A DNA stretch of 64,000 nt from Cloeon dipterum (Eukaryota; Arthropoda; Insecta; Ephemeroptera; Baetidae). The stretch spans positions 26,044,545-26,108,544 of the forward strand of contig NC_088790.1 of NCBI RefSeq assembly GCF_949628265.1, in the 5' to 3' direction. Position numbers and translations under genes: made by a program. How positions within the stretch are numbered: position 1 is the stretch's first letter; each line of letters begins with the position of its first letter. This document shows positions 35,401 to 47,400 of this stretch, one piece after another. The notes below the pieces were generated by a model that did not search any database, was not told the origin of the DNA, and was given only the letters and a program-made list of their open reading frames with translations.

Positions 35401-38400
35401 ATCTTGAAAGTTTTTTTTAATTCACCAGTTGCATAAACCCTAAGTGTTCGAAGCCGCCAACAGATGGCGCCACCGTAGACTTTCGATTTTAAGGCACTTC
35501 CGCTGCGATTTCAGACTCAATCTAGCTACTGTGCATTCTTCAATTAATTTGCTGTTTTTGACGTTCTGAAAACAAAAATTGGTTCAGCCAATCGCCGTAG
35601 AATCGTGAAAAACTATTTTTTGAAATAAAAAAATATTTTCCAACGTTTCTACGGCGAATGGCTGAACCGATTTTGGTTTTCAGCACGTCAAAAAAAAGCA
35701 AATTAATTAAAAAAAGCAAAATAGCTAGATTGAGTCTGAAATCACAGCGGAAATGCCTTAAAACCGCTTAAAACAAAATTTTTAAGAAAGTCTGTGGTTG
35801 CGCCATCTGTTGGCGACTTCAATAACTAAGGGTTTATGCAACCGGTCAATTGCAGATTTTCAAAAGGGGTCCGTGTTTGGCCTCATTAAAATTCACCAGT
35901 TGATAGAAGCATCAAAATATGCATATATTCAGAAAGATGATTAAATTTCCAGTGTTTTTCTCACAAAATTCTACTGAAAATTGTAACTGGCCGTTAGAGA
36001 ACCTTTGAAAATTTTTGGGGGAAATCAAAATACCCAAAATTAAGTTAATTTATTCGAGAATCATCTGAATTCTGAAAAATAGAAGGAAAGATTTTTTTCC
36101 TTTAGTGCTCTAAAAAGAATGCAAAGAATCAAATCGGTTTCGTTTTAGACGTGTTGTAAAAAAATCAAAATAATAATAAAATTTTTTTTCAGCAAATCGG
36201 AAAATTGCTAAAGTCAACCGGAAACCGAAGAACCCAACTCAAATGGTGAGTATAATCTCTTGGAGCATTCTCACAGATGTAATCACATCCGCGAACCAAA
36301 AGCGATCAGAGAGACCAATTTCCCGGCAAAAAGCCTTGACGTCCCGAGGCAAAATTGGCCCAAGCGAGGGATTCGTTTTATTGTTTACATCCTCGGAATT
36401 ATATTTCCTCTTTCGCAGGTGCCTCGGATGGCACTGCAGCCGTGACTAATGGAGCCAATTTGAACGCATTAAATCGCTCCTGTAACGATTTAAGCAGCTG
36501 ATTGTTAGTAAACCGCCGCATTACACGCGAATGTACATCACGAGCACACACAACGTGTGTTTTTAGGTCTTTAAGGTTGCGTGACTTGCGATTCGCTCGC
36601 TCAACTGTGAATGCAGCTGAAAATGCATTCATTTTGCCTTTCTCGCTTTGTCCGCGCGAATGATGTCGGTGCCTTTGTAATAATTGCCCTGAAGTGATAA
36701 AGCGAAATTTTAAAAATATGCGTCTGAGGTGGTCTTTCTCGATTGTTATAACAACTACTGAGGAATGAGGAATGGCGAGACCTTTCAGTAGCAGATTTCT
36801 TGAAAGTCTTGACAAAAAATCGTCATGTATAAAAAAAATCACGGAAATAATTTAGTTTATAAACTCGTCAATTTTAAAAAAAAATAAGTTGTAATTTTTG
36901 CCTTCGCAAATATTTTACCGCCAATTATCACTGTGCGCAAACATATTGGAGAAAATCGATGTTGGTTTTGGCAGGGCCTGTTCATGCTGATAATTATTCT
37001 TTGCATAAGTTTTGAATCTTATCTCGCTTCAAAGATTGTTCATAATTCGGTCGCTCGCTGCGGAGATTTCACAGTGTGCGCAATATCACCCCTGTGTTAT
37101 TGATTCTGTGGTGCAAGAGGGGCAATTCCGCCCTTGCCATAGCGAACAAGTGGGCGAGCGGCGAATTACGGCAATAATTGCGTAATATGCGCTGCTGTGA
37201 CGCATCGTGCGGAAACAACCTGTTGCGCGCACCCTCTTCCCCGCATTTTCGTCACATTTCGTAAGCAATAATTGAGCAAAAAGCTGATTTTCTCATTTTA
37301 TTAACAAATTTTTTTGAAATGATTTTTTTCCTGTGACGAAACCAAAACAATGCATGCCCTATCCCGTGTAAGACAACATCGCTTAAAAAAAAGGAGTGAC
37401 TCAGTCGTCCGTGGACGGTACTAGCGGAAAATCGGCCGGCAAAAAGATGAATGAGTGTGACGCGGCGTCCGAGCTGGAGAATTGGCATAAGGCGCGCGAT
37501 TATGCGACACGGCATGCCTTTCCTCCCGGCAGTTGTGTCATTTATTTCTCCTTCTTGGGGAGTGAAAAATTGAATCTGTGCTAAAATCAAAAGTGTTTTT
37601 ATTTACTTTTTAAAATAACCCAGAGTTTATTTTACTGCTGGTCGTAAATTTTATTGATTTATTGATTCCCCGGATTCTCCACTCAAATTTAAATAATTGT
37701 TAAATAAAAAAAAACATTTTTTGTCGCTCTGCTTTTGACGTTTCTCCTTAATCAGGGTTGCAAAAACCCCTCATTTTTTTTACAAAATTTCAGCGCAGTG
37801 AAAAAAACCGTCTTTTCAATTTTAGTTTCTTGCAATTTACACCTCAGTTTTTAATAATTTTCTAATTATTAGCCTCGACATAAAAAATTGTCAGAGAGAA
37901 ATTTTTGGAGAAATTGAGGCAGTAAATGGCAATTTAAAAGAAAAATCTGCACAATAGAGGAAATTTTGACCGCCCCGACCGCAAATTTTAAATTTTCACA
38001 GTGGAAATAGGGAATAAATTAATTTTATTTAAATAAAAAACCCAGTGGTGAAAAAAACTGGGTGGTAAGCAAATGCAACCCTGTCCTTAATTGATGAATT
38101 TCACGACCAGATTTTAAAATCCACCCGTTTTAGAATTAACAATGATTTATTTCGACCACATGGTTAATTTTCTCAAAGGGATTTTGCACAAATATTTAAA
38201 TATATATCAAATAATAATAATAAACGGATGGCTATCTCTGGAGCATGCAATTCATGCGAAATGTTTACAAAATCGAAGAAGAGCCGATCTGTCACATCCC
38301 TAATAGTGTCTGGCGAGCGGGCGGAGTGAGTCAGTGAGATGCAGCAGCGGCGAGTGTGGTGTGTGTCAGTGACGTAGCCAGGGCCCCTAGCTTTTCTTCC

Positions 38401-41400
38401 TGTTGCTTTCCGCCAGCCAGCCAGCGCAGTTAGTTGGTGTCGACCGGCGGTGCTGCGAGGTTGGTGCTCTCGTCCCTGCCAGAGAACGAACGAGCCGAGC
38501 CGGCCGCTGCTTCCCTTTGATTGTTTGTCAATTCGGACGACGAGTGAGTGAATCGAATCCTCCGCGCCCGCCAGCAATTTTGTGTGCAATTTTCCCCCGA
38601 CGCCTCTTCCGCTCGCAAATCGTTTGCGGCGGCCGTCGGTCGTGCTCATGTTTGGCCAGGTGTTCGCTAATTTTGGCCCGTTTTTACTCTCTGGGTAAGA
38701 GTGAAAACTGTTTTTTTCTTTACACGCCGAGCAGCGGAAATCGGACTTGCCAAGTAAATATTATAAGTTGTCGGCTTGTTAGGGTGACATTGTATTGTTA
38801 AAAAATATTTAAGTGTTCCGTGAATATTAATGACTTATTGTCACCTACCTGATTTCTGATTAATCGGCCTTGGCGGGATAATCAGCTGACAGAAAAATCA
38901 AATTGGAACGTAATGAAGATCAATCCCGAACCTAAAAATCAATTTTATTTATTTTTTGTAAATTAGAGCTTTTTAAGGCTGGCCTGATTTTCCGCAATAA
39001 TTCAGTCAGCTAGGTACTCCAGATCTCCCTCATCCAAAATAAATTAATTATCAGCACAATTTTCATTTTAAAATGATAAAATTTCATTACCAAATACATT
39101 ATTTCCCTAATTTTAATGAACAGAAATGTGCGGCAGTTAAGATTTTCTCGTCAGAGAACCAGGGCATCGTGTATACAATCTTCCTGAACGGTATTTTTTT
39201 TTTTAAAAAAAATTATGCACTCACTAGATTTAAAATTGAGCGGCCCACATTCAAATCCGCGCACGAACAACGACCTTGGCCTTTGTTGTTTTGCCCGTCG
39301 TCTGCCGTTGCAAACCTTTTTATCCCGAAATGCCAGTCGTAAAAGCTAAGAGGGCGTACGCAAAAGCATTTTTTGATGGCTTGTTTTTTTTCGCCGCTCG
39401 GACTAAATCGCATCAAAAGCGGCAACAGAAGCCAAAATTGCTCAGGCGCGTGTGGAACAGGAAATTGGCGGCATTTTTCTGCTCACTTTTACGGATTCTT
39501 TGATACAGCATGGCCATAAATAAATGATCCGCAGTATCGAATTCGGCTTCGCACTCTCGAACACTGCTGTGGGGAAATTCAACGCCGGAAAACGTCAAAT
39601 CTGAACCAGAAAAATTCATTAAAATAATTTGATCAGGGTGTTTAAAAAAAGTGCAGTGAGTGGTAAAAAGCGGTTTTTTTAACCAGTTTCGTGCATGCGA
39701 TGTTTGCACCTCAGTTTTAAATATTTTTCTAATTATTTGCTCACGACCTCGACTTGAAAAATTGTCAAAGATAAATTTTTGGAGAAATTTAGGCAGCAAA
39801 TGGCAATTTGAAAGAAAAAATCTGCACAGTAGAGGAAATCTCGACCACTCCGACCGCAAATTTTAGATTTTCCCAGGGGAAAAATGGAATAAATTAATTT
39901 CTTGCGGAAGAAATTGGTGAAAATTAAATTGTAAAAACCGGGTAGTATGAAAATGCAACCCTGAATTTAAGAGAATGTTAATTTTTTACCGAAATCTCGG
40001 CATTTTTAGCTCTACTCTACGCAATAAATCGTATAAATATTTGTTTTAAATTCCTGCGTGTGCATTTCTTTAAAGGTTCCCCATTTTACATAAAAAATTC
40101 ATTTGTCACATGGTTCAGAGAAATCTGGCCTCAGTTCTTCGCATTCCTTCCCTTGTTTATCCCAACTTAAAGAGTGATTCATGCTAAGAATGAACTGATC
40201 CTGCGTGCTAATTAACTAAAATAATACGGCGTTTTTCCTCAAGCAGGCGGCGCCAGTCGAGAACAATTTGAAAATAAAGCCTTTCTGCTGGCCTCTTTCG
40301 TATCGTTCCACTTGTGCAGCCGAGACCCGCGTTGCCTCTCGCGCGCGCCGCAGAGAGAAAGAAAAACGATAAAGTGTAATTTTTGCCCTTACTCTCCGAC
40401 TAACTGTCCTTTTCGTGTACTCACGTCGCGCGGTATGCACAAATGAAAACACTATCTGTATATATACGTATAAACGCTCGCCTCGTTCGTGAAATGATGA
40501 ATTTCTGCCGCGTCCGCCTTGTCGCTGAACTCAAATCGGGCCGTAATTATACATGTATATACGATATTATGCACGGGACGCCGGCGTAAACGCCTAAGGG
40601 ACTGCATGACCAAGATAAACGCTCCGATGCTCGAGAAATAATCCGATTCGGAATCTGCCTTGGCAGCCGCGTCTTCGGATCCAGTTGCACAATCCAGTTT
40701 TAACCTATATTCCGCGTGAACCGAAAATTTACTGGGTTTTGGATCACATGCCAATATCGATTTAATTTTTTATTCCGTGGATGAAAATAAATTTTAAATT
40801 GTTGTCAGTATAACGATGAGTTTGGGTTTTCAAAGGTTGTTGGCCCCGAAAGTGGTCCAATACTCTGAGCCTGCACAGGTCTAATTATACCCTGCGTGAA
40901 CGGATCGATGGCCGTGAAAAATTGTCTCTTCTCGTTGTTCATTGATGTCAAATCATCTGATCTTCAAATCCTTTGAACGGTTCCAATCGATTAATTTTGA
41001 TTTTTGACAGGGACCTCTTGAATATCGATATTCAAAAGGTCCGCAAAATTTTCTTTTCAAAGGCGAAATACGTTTTGTCCTGTTTTGTCTTTTTTTAAAG
41101 GGGTGACAATTGAAAATAATTTGAATTTTAAGCAGTTGATCGATAAACAATATATTTGCAAAAACAAAAAAGAGTAAAAAGCCAAAAATTTTAAATTGTT
41201 TTCCAAAATTTCCAGCGCGTGACCACATTTTCTCGGCAGATTTCGATTCCTCTCGTCGAGATCTGTCCATTACCGTGTGGAACCTTTTAGGGAAACTCTT
41301 TGTTGGGAAATAAAATAGGATTTCAAATAAGGAGACATTCCCCACTTATGAAACACTTTTCTAAAAAAATGTACACTGCTGCTCAGGTCAATTTTGGCTT

Positions 41401-44400
41401 CACCTGAATCCTAAGGCATTCACAACAAGCATTTTCAGGATATTTCAGTATCAATCCTCTTTCCATTTCATTTTGGCGATAAAAAGACACGTCAGCAACG
41501 TTTTGAAATCGGTTTGATTGTTGACACTGGCTGGGAAAATAAACTCGAATTTCCAGCCACCCGAGCATTTTACGAAGCAGTCCAAGGTGACACTGTGTGG
41601 CGTGTTGCACCTTGGTTGCGTGCGATATTTCCTCGTCGGTCAGGCCGACAGTGATTCACACACCATTGCAGCGACACACATTCGCACTTTTTATGCAACA
41701 CGCATCAACGTGATTTCCTTCTGCTGCTTTTGAATGGTAATTGTAGGTACGTGTAATTTGGTTGCAGCTGGAGAATGTTATCTCGTGTCTGTCGCTGCTC
41801 GAGTCGATCGGCGTGGCAATCGAAGGAGTAACGGCCACCGACGTGTGCGAGGGTAACCTGAAGAGCATCCTCGGATTGTTTTTCTCGCTGTCCCGGTACA
41901 AGCAGAAGCAGAGACGCGAGCAGCAGCAGCAGCAGAAGCAACAAGCAGCAGACTCAGCACCAGCGCCTGTCACTTCCTCCAATTCCAAGTGAGCATTGTC
42001 CACATTTTTGCGCGAAAGCTGCATTTTTTCTCTCCTGATAAATAATATTACCACACGTCTCATGAAAGTGTAATTTGTTTGTGAGCTATGCGCCCTCAAT
42101 TTTGTCTAGATAAGGAAAAATCTGCTCTCGTCAGAGTTTGGAAAAAAGGGCGGAGAGTTAAAAAAGAATATTTTATTTGTTTTTCGAAAAAAAAAAACAC
42201 CATTTTTAACACTGTTATTTGATGAGGCCTTAAAATATAAAATTTTTCCACTCTGATGCGTTTAAAAAGACGAAGAAAATCACCGGAATGTTTCTCTAAC
42301 ATTGTTTTTCATGTAAAATCGTAAAAGGACAATTTTTACTAGTGTTTGTTTTGATTTTTTTACCATTACAGAAACTTTTAAGCTCCATATTTGCATTTGT
42401 TGTGTTTATAGATGTTATAAATCAATGAAACAAATGTTTTTCCCAGCTTACAATTAGAAATAAATTTGTAATTGTTTAATACATATTTTAAGGAAACGTT
42501 TTAAGTACAAATTTTTACTTTAAAATGTTTTCAGTAAATAAAAATAATGTCATTGCCTAATTAAGTAAACTCTCCACTTTTAACTTGCAAAAATTTCGAA
42601 ATTTTGCTTAGAATATTAGTAAAAATTCCAGAAAAATCCGCATCATTTGGAAAGCCATTTTTATTTAATTTAATTTAAACCTGTTTGCTCCCGTAAATAT
42701 AATTGAAATTCAATCACGCTCGCACGATCTCAATTGAAGCACGGACGGATTCATCCCATTTTTTACCCTTCACTAGCGATCTAGTTTGATTCTCGACGTT
42801 ATTATTTCGATTTTTATGGTGAACCAGTTTCATCCCAGCGAACTCGCTGCGCAAACCACTGAGTGAGTGTGTGTTTTAATTGCAGGATGCCATCGCCGCA
42901 GAACAAAAAGAGGAGCTCGGGCATCCCGACGCCCGCCAGCCTCAGAAACTCCAACACGTCCAGTGAGTAACGCGAGCGCCGCGCATGATTTCACACTAAA
43001 TTACCAGAATTAAATGTAAAACCGCTGCGGTTAACCAGAGTTAATTAATCACTTATATCATCGCCTTTCTTAATAAGTGGCTCGACAGTTCAAACGCAGC
43101 CTATATGTAGGTCACACTGCATAATATTATATTTTTTTTAGGTTTTCTGTGTTGAAGTAGCTCGATTTTCTCACTGTGTAATCACACCTTGGCTTATTTT
43201 ATTAAATTACTTCTAAATTTTTATGTGAAAATACAGTACGTGTTGAGTGACATTACAAAATTTTGGTTTTCGGGGCCCACCCCGGGCCCTATGGGCCGGT
43301 GGGCGGTGATATTTGAACCAGTCGATGCCCCTTGGTGGGGCACGCCCCCTCGTGTGCGGTTTTCCAAAATCAGACCGTTTTTCGAATTACTGTGATTATT
43401 TTTAATGTCAGATTTTCGGAAAAGTCTAAATCTTTCTCTTGAGCAAGCCTATCCAGCTTGGCTAGATTTCGAATGAAGATCATTATGTGGGATATTTATC
43501 AGGGAACATTTTTAGGCCAATTACAAGCCAATTGAAGCAAAATTCCAAGACTAGATAGATTTGGAAGTTTGAAAAACATGATTTTTTAACTTTCCCCATA
43601 AGAACAACACACGGGAAATAGAAAATTCGCCATTTTTTTCTACTAATGGACCCAAAATGCGATCTTTACTATTCCATCTCACACGCAGGCCTGACGCCGG
43701 TTTGGAGACCGATTTGGAGGTTATTCGCGTCCATAGAAAAATTAAAATTAATTTTCCGGCTTCAGCACAGGCAAAAATTGGTTTTATTTTTGTTAAAATT
43801 CGACGGATTGATGGATTAAATGTCACAAGGTCTTGAATGAAAGGTCTCGATGAGCCCTACCATCTCACCCACCCTGACAACCTTTTTCAGGGTACCCAAC
43901 CCTGAGATCGGTCCCGGGGCGCTTTTTCGCGATTTTCCCGACGCCACTCCGCCCACTGTTTTTGCGCTTATTACTTCTAACAATTCTTTGAACTAAATTT
44001 CCCCCCAATCTCACAGTTCCAGGCAGAGTTGGCAGCAGACCTGAAAGCATGACCTCCGTGAGCAACAACGGCTCAGTTACATCTCTAATTCCTTCGATGA
44101 AACCTGCTGTCCACAATGAAAAAGGACACCAGAAGTAAGGAATCTAAACTCGCGTTCCCATCGGCGAGTGTATATTAAACTGGCTCTCGTTGCAGAAGCG
44201 GTCTCCGACCTCCGTCCATTGTCGGCCTGGCCGGCCTCAACAATAACAATTCACCTGTTAGCAGCGATTACCACCCCACTAAGAAAGCCAATGCAAACAC
44301 TACCAGAAGCTATAATAGTTCTTCCACAACCAACTCTCAAAGACTGAACAAACAAGGTTTGATTCGCTTGTTTTCGAATTGTAAAAGCAGTTACGTAATT

Positions 44401-47400
44401 TTGTTTTTTACTCTGAACAGGGATTGTCGGCTCAAAACGTACAAGCTCTTCCAGCGGCTTCAGCTCTGCGCGCTCAGAGAGAAGCGATTCCTCAACTAGC
44501 ATATCAAGCATTCCGTAAGTGAACCGTAATTTAACTATATAGGCTTTTTGTTTTGTAACTTAATGATAAAAGCATGTTATCTCAGGGCGTTTACAAAATA
44601 AATGTTAAGATAAATGGATTGCAGGCACTTTTTTAAAAGCGTTTACCAAGTTTTAAAGGTCAGTGTGGCTTATTGCGCAAAATTATTCTAAAATACTATT
44701 TTTGACATGGCAGTAAACTGGATTATACAAATAAAATAAACGTAATTAATTGTGATTTCATCAGTATTTTACCATTGCAATTTTTTTAGTCATTTTAGGG
44801 ATATATTTCGTTTTATTTTACATTTTTATGTCAACATTTTTGCTAGAATTGCTAAATAATCAGTCTTGCTGGTTTCCGCACCTTTCCAGCCAGTTGAAAT
44901 ACAAATGCCTGGCGTTTCAATCGAAAAGGTGACCACATTGGGCCTCAATTTATTCGCTGTGCTGAGCAGAGGTTCAATAAAAAAGTTTGATTCAAAATAC
45001 CAAACCCCAATTTTCTGCCGTAATTTTTTACTAACCAAAATAAATAAATTGGAACAGTTCTCAGCGAATTTAAAGGTCGATTGAACAGGATTTTTTGTCA
45101 AATTTTAAAAAAAATTGTTTTATAAAAAAATAAGAAAACAAACACGTTTTTCGTGGATTTTTAAGATAACGAAAAAATAGGGAACACCCAACGCCCTCAT
45201 TCTAAGTATTTTTTAAGCAAATATTAGTTTTACCTGAAAATTTCACCTCCAAAAAATATTAATTTCTCGGCTTTCGCCCTTTCTTTTCCAGAGCAATATC
45301 TCCAGTTGTAGTTCTACAAAGCAGTCAAATCCAGCAGCGATCTAAAATTTCCAAGTCGGGTGGTTCTCCGCGAACAGCGCACAAAACGCACAAGAAGGAG
45401 CCGGCCGTGGTGCAGCACAGTCCAGTTCCTCAGCAAAAGCAATCTCCTCCTCAGCCGCAAACCAAAGAGTGCTCCGCCATCCCGAAGCCCATGGCCGCCA
45501 TCAAGGGCACCGCCAAGGCCATGCCAGAGCCACTCAACTACAAACGCCCTGACCCCAAGAACGTGGCCATGGTGTGCCCCATGTCTGTGATCGAAAGAGT
45601 TCCAGAGGCCCCGGCGCCGAAGGAGGCCCAGCCGCCCCAGATGAGCGAGCCAATCAAAATGCAGGACGTCACTCCAACCCCTGAAATTGTCCTCCAGCCA
45701 CCGGACGAGGCTGAGGACGACTTGATCACCCCTATGAAACCACTTAGTCTCATCAGGCCTAGATATTCTTTTGGTAAGTCTTGTTTACAAGGAAATCTGA
45801 AATTAAAATTATGTTGATTTTATTTTATTTTTTTAAATTGGCAATTTTTCCAATCGTGATGAAATGTTGTATGCAGACTCTCCTTGACAAGACGAATCGA
45901 TCGATATGTAATTTTCGTAATTAAGACTATTTCTCGATTTATTTTAACAATTCACCAGTTGCATAAACCCTAAGTGTTCGAAGCTGCCAACAGATGGCGC
46001 CACCGTAGACTTTCAATTTTAAGGCACTTCCGCTGCGATTTCAGACTCAATCTAGCTACTGTTCATTCTTCAATTAATTTGCTTTTTTTGACGTGCTGAA
46101 AACCAAAATCGGTTCAGCCAATCGCCGTAGAATCGTGAAAAACTATTTTTTTGAAATAAAAAAATCTTTTCCAACGTTTCTACGGCGAATGGCTGAACCG
46201 ATTTTGGTTTTCAGCACGTCAAAAACTAGCAAATTAATTGAAAAATGCAAAATAGCTAGATTGAGTCTGAAATCGCAGCGGAAATGCCTTAAAACCGCTT
46301 AAAACAAAATTTTTAAGAAAGTCTGTGGTTGCGCCATCTGTTGGTGGCTTCAATAACTAAGGGTTTATGCAACTGGTCAATTGTTTGTAAAAAGCTGGTG
46401 GTGATTTCCCAATATTTTCCAAAACCTGGTTTAAATTTTTTCCAGTTTGAGGGAATATTCCTCTTCAGAACAAATTTTTAATTCTACTGATTTTATAATG
46501 GCAAACAATCAGGTAAAGAAGGCGAACAAATTGAAAAATTGTAAATTAAAATAATATCACACGCTCTCCTAACATACTGCGGGTGTTTCGGTCCCATAGG
46601 CCTCTTCTATAGTGCTGTTATTCGTTTTTGTTTTAACAGAAATTTTAATTTGGGACTCTTTTTGTTTGCAGAACACCACAAGGGTTTTGTCAATTTGAGA
46701 CCTGGCAGGCGGAATTTCCTCTTTCGCAATAATTTTGGCATGGGATCCCCTAATAACTTGGGCAACGGTTATCTGTCTGACGGAGACGCCCTGAACCTGG
46801 GAAACGATTCGGACTACAATGATGGATATATGTCTGAAGGAGCGCTCTATTTGAAGAGGACGCTCAGAGACAGGTAATTGTTTGTGTGGTTTTTCTAATC
46901 ATATTGTGAATATTTTTGCGTGCTGCTCGGTTTTCATTTGTGGAATGTGTTTTGTATTTAAAAGGATTTTTTTACAATATATTGATCCACAGGTAAGTGT
47001 GCAAAATTCAAAAACCCTTAATTTTTTATTCTTTTTTTGAGATTCCGAACGAGGTCAATTTTTCACATTAAATTTAAATTTCGGACATTACAGAAGAAGC
47101 AGGAAAAATCATTTTACCTTTACCTGACGTTCTTTCTGAAAATTGGGAAAAGCTAAAAAATTCCCAGGTTGCCGTTTAAATTTTTTATAAAATTTGCAAA
47201 ATGGCAGGAAGGATTTTAAGTCGATTGTCGTATACTCAATGCCCTGTTTCATGTACAGAAAAAAAATTTAACTGTCCGAAATTTAATTTTTTTGTAAAAC
47301 CATCTAAAAATTTGCAATTGAAAAAGAAGCAGGGCTTTGAGCAAAATCCAGTGTAGGCCGAAAGGTGTCACTCGTGCCCTCATTTAGTGAATAATACATT

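Noticed and set aside
36399..36842. A 147-codon minus-strand frame in a NAV intron
   Set aside because: No protein-like motif, no promoter or splice context; AT-rich intronic sequence.
43265..43365. A GGGCCC-rich palindromic patch in a NAV intron
   Set aside because: Short G/C-rich mirror sequence without clear termini or target duplication; not enough to call an element.
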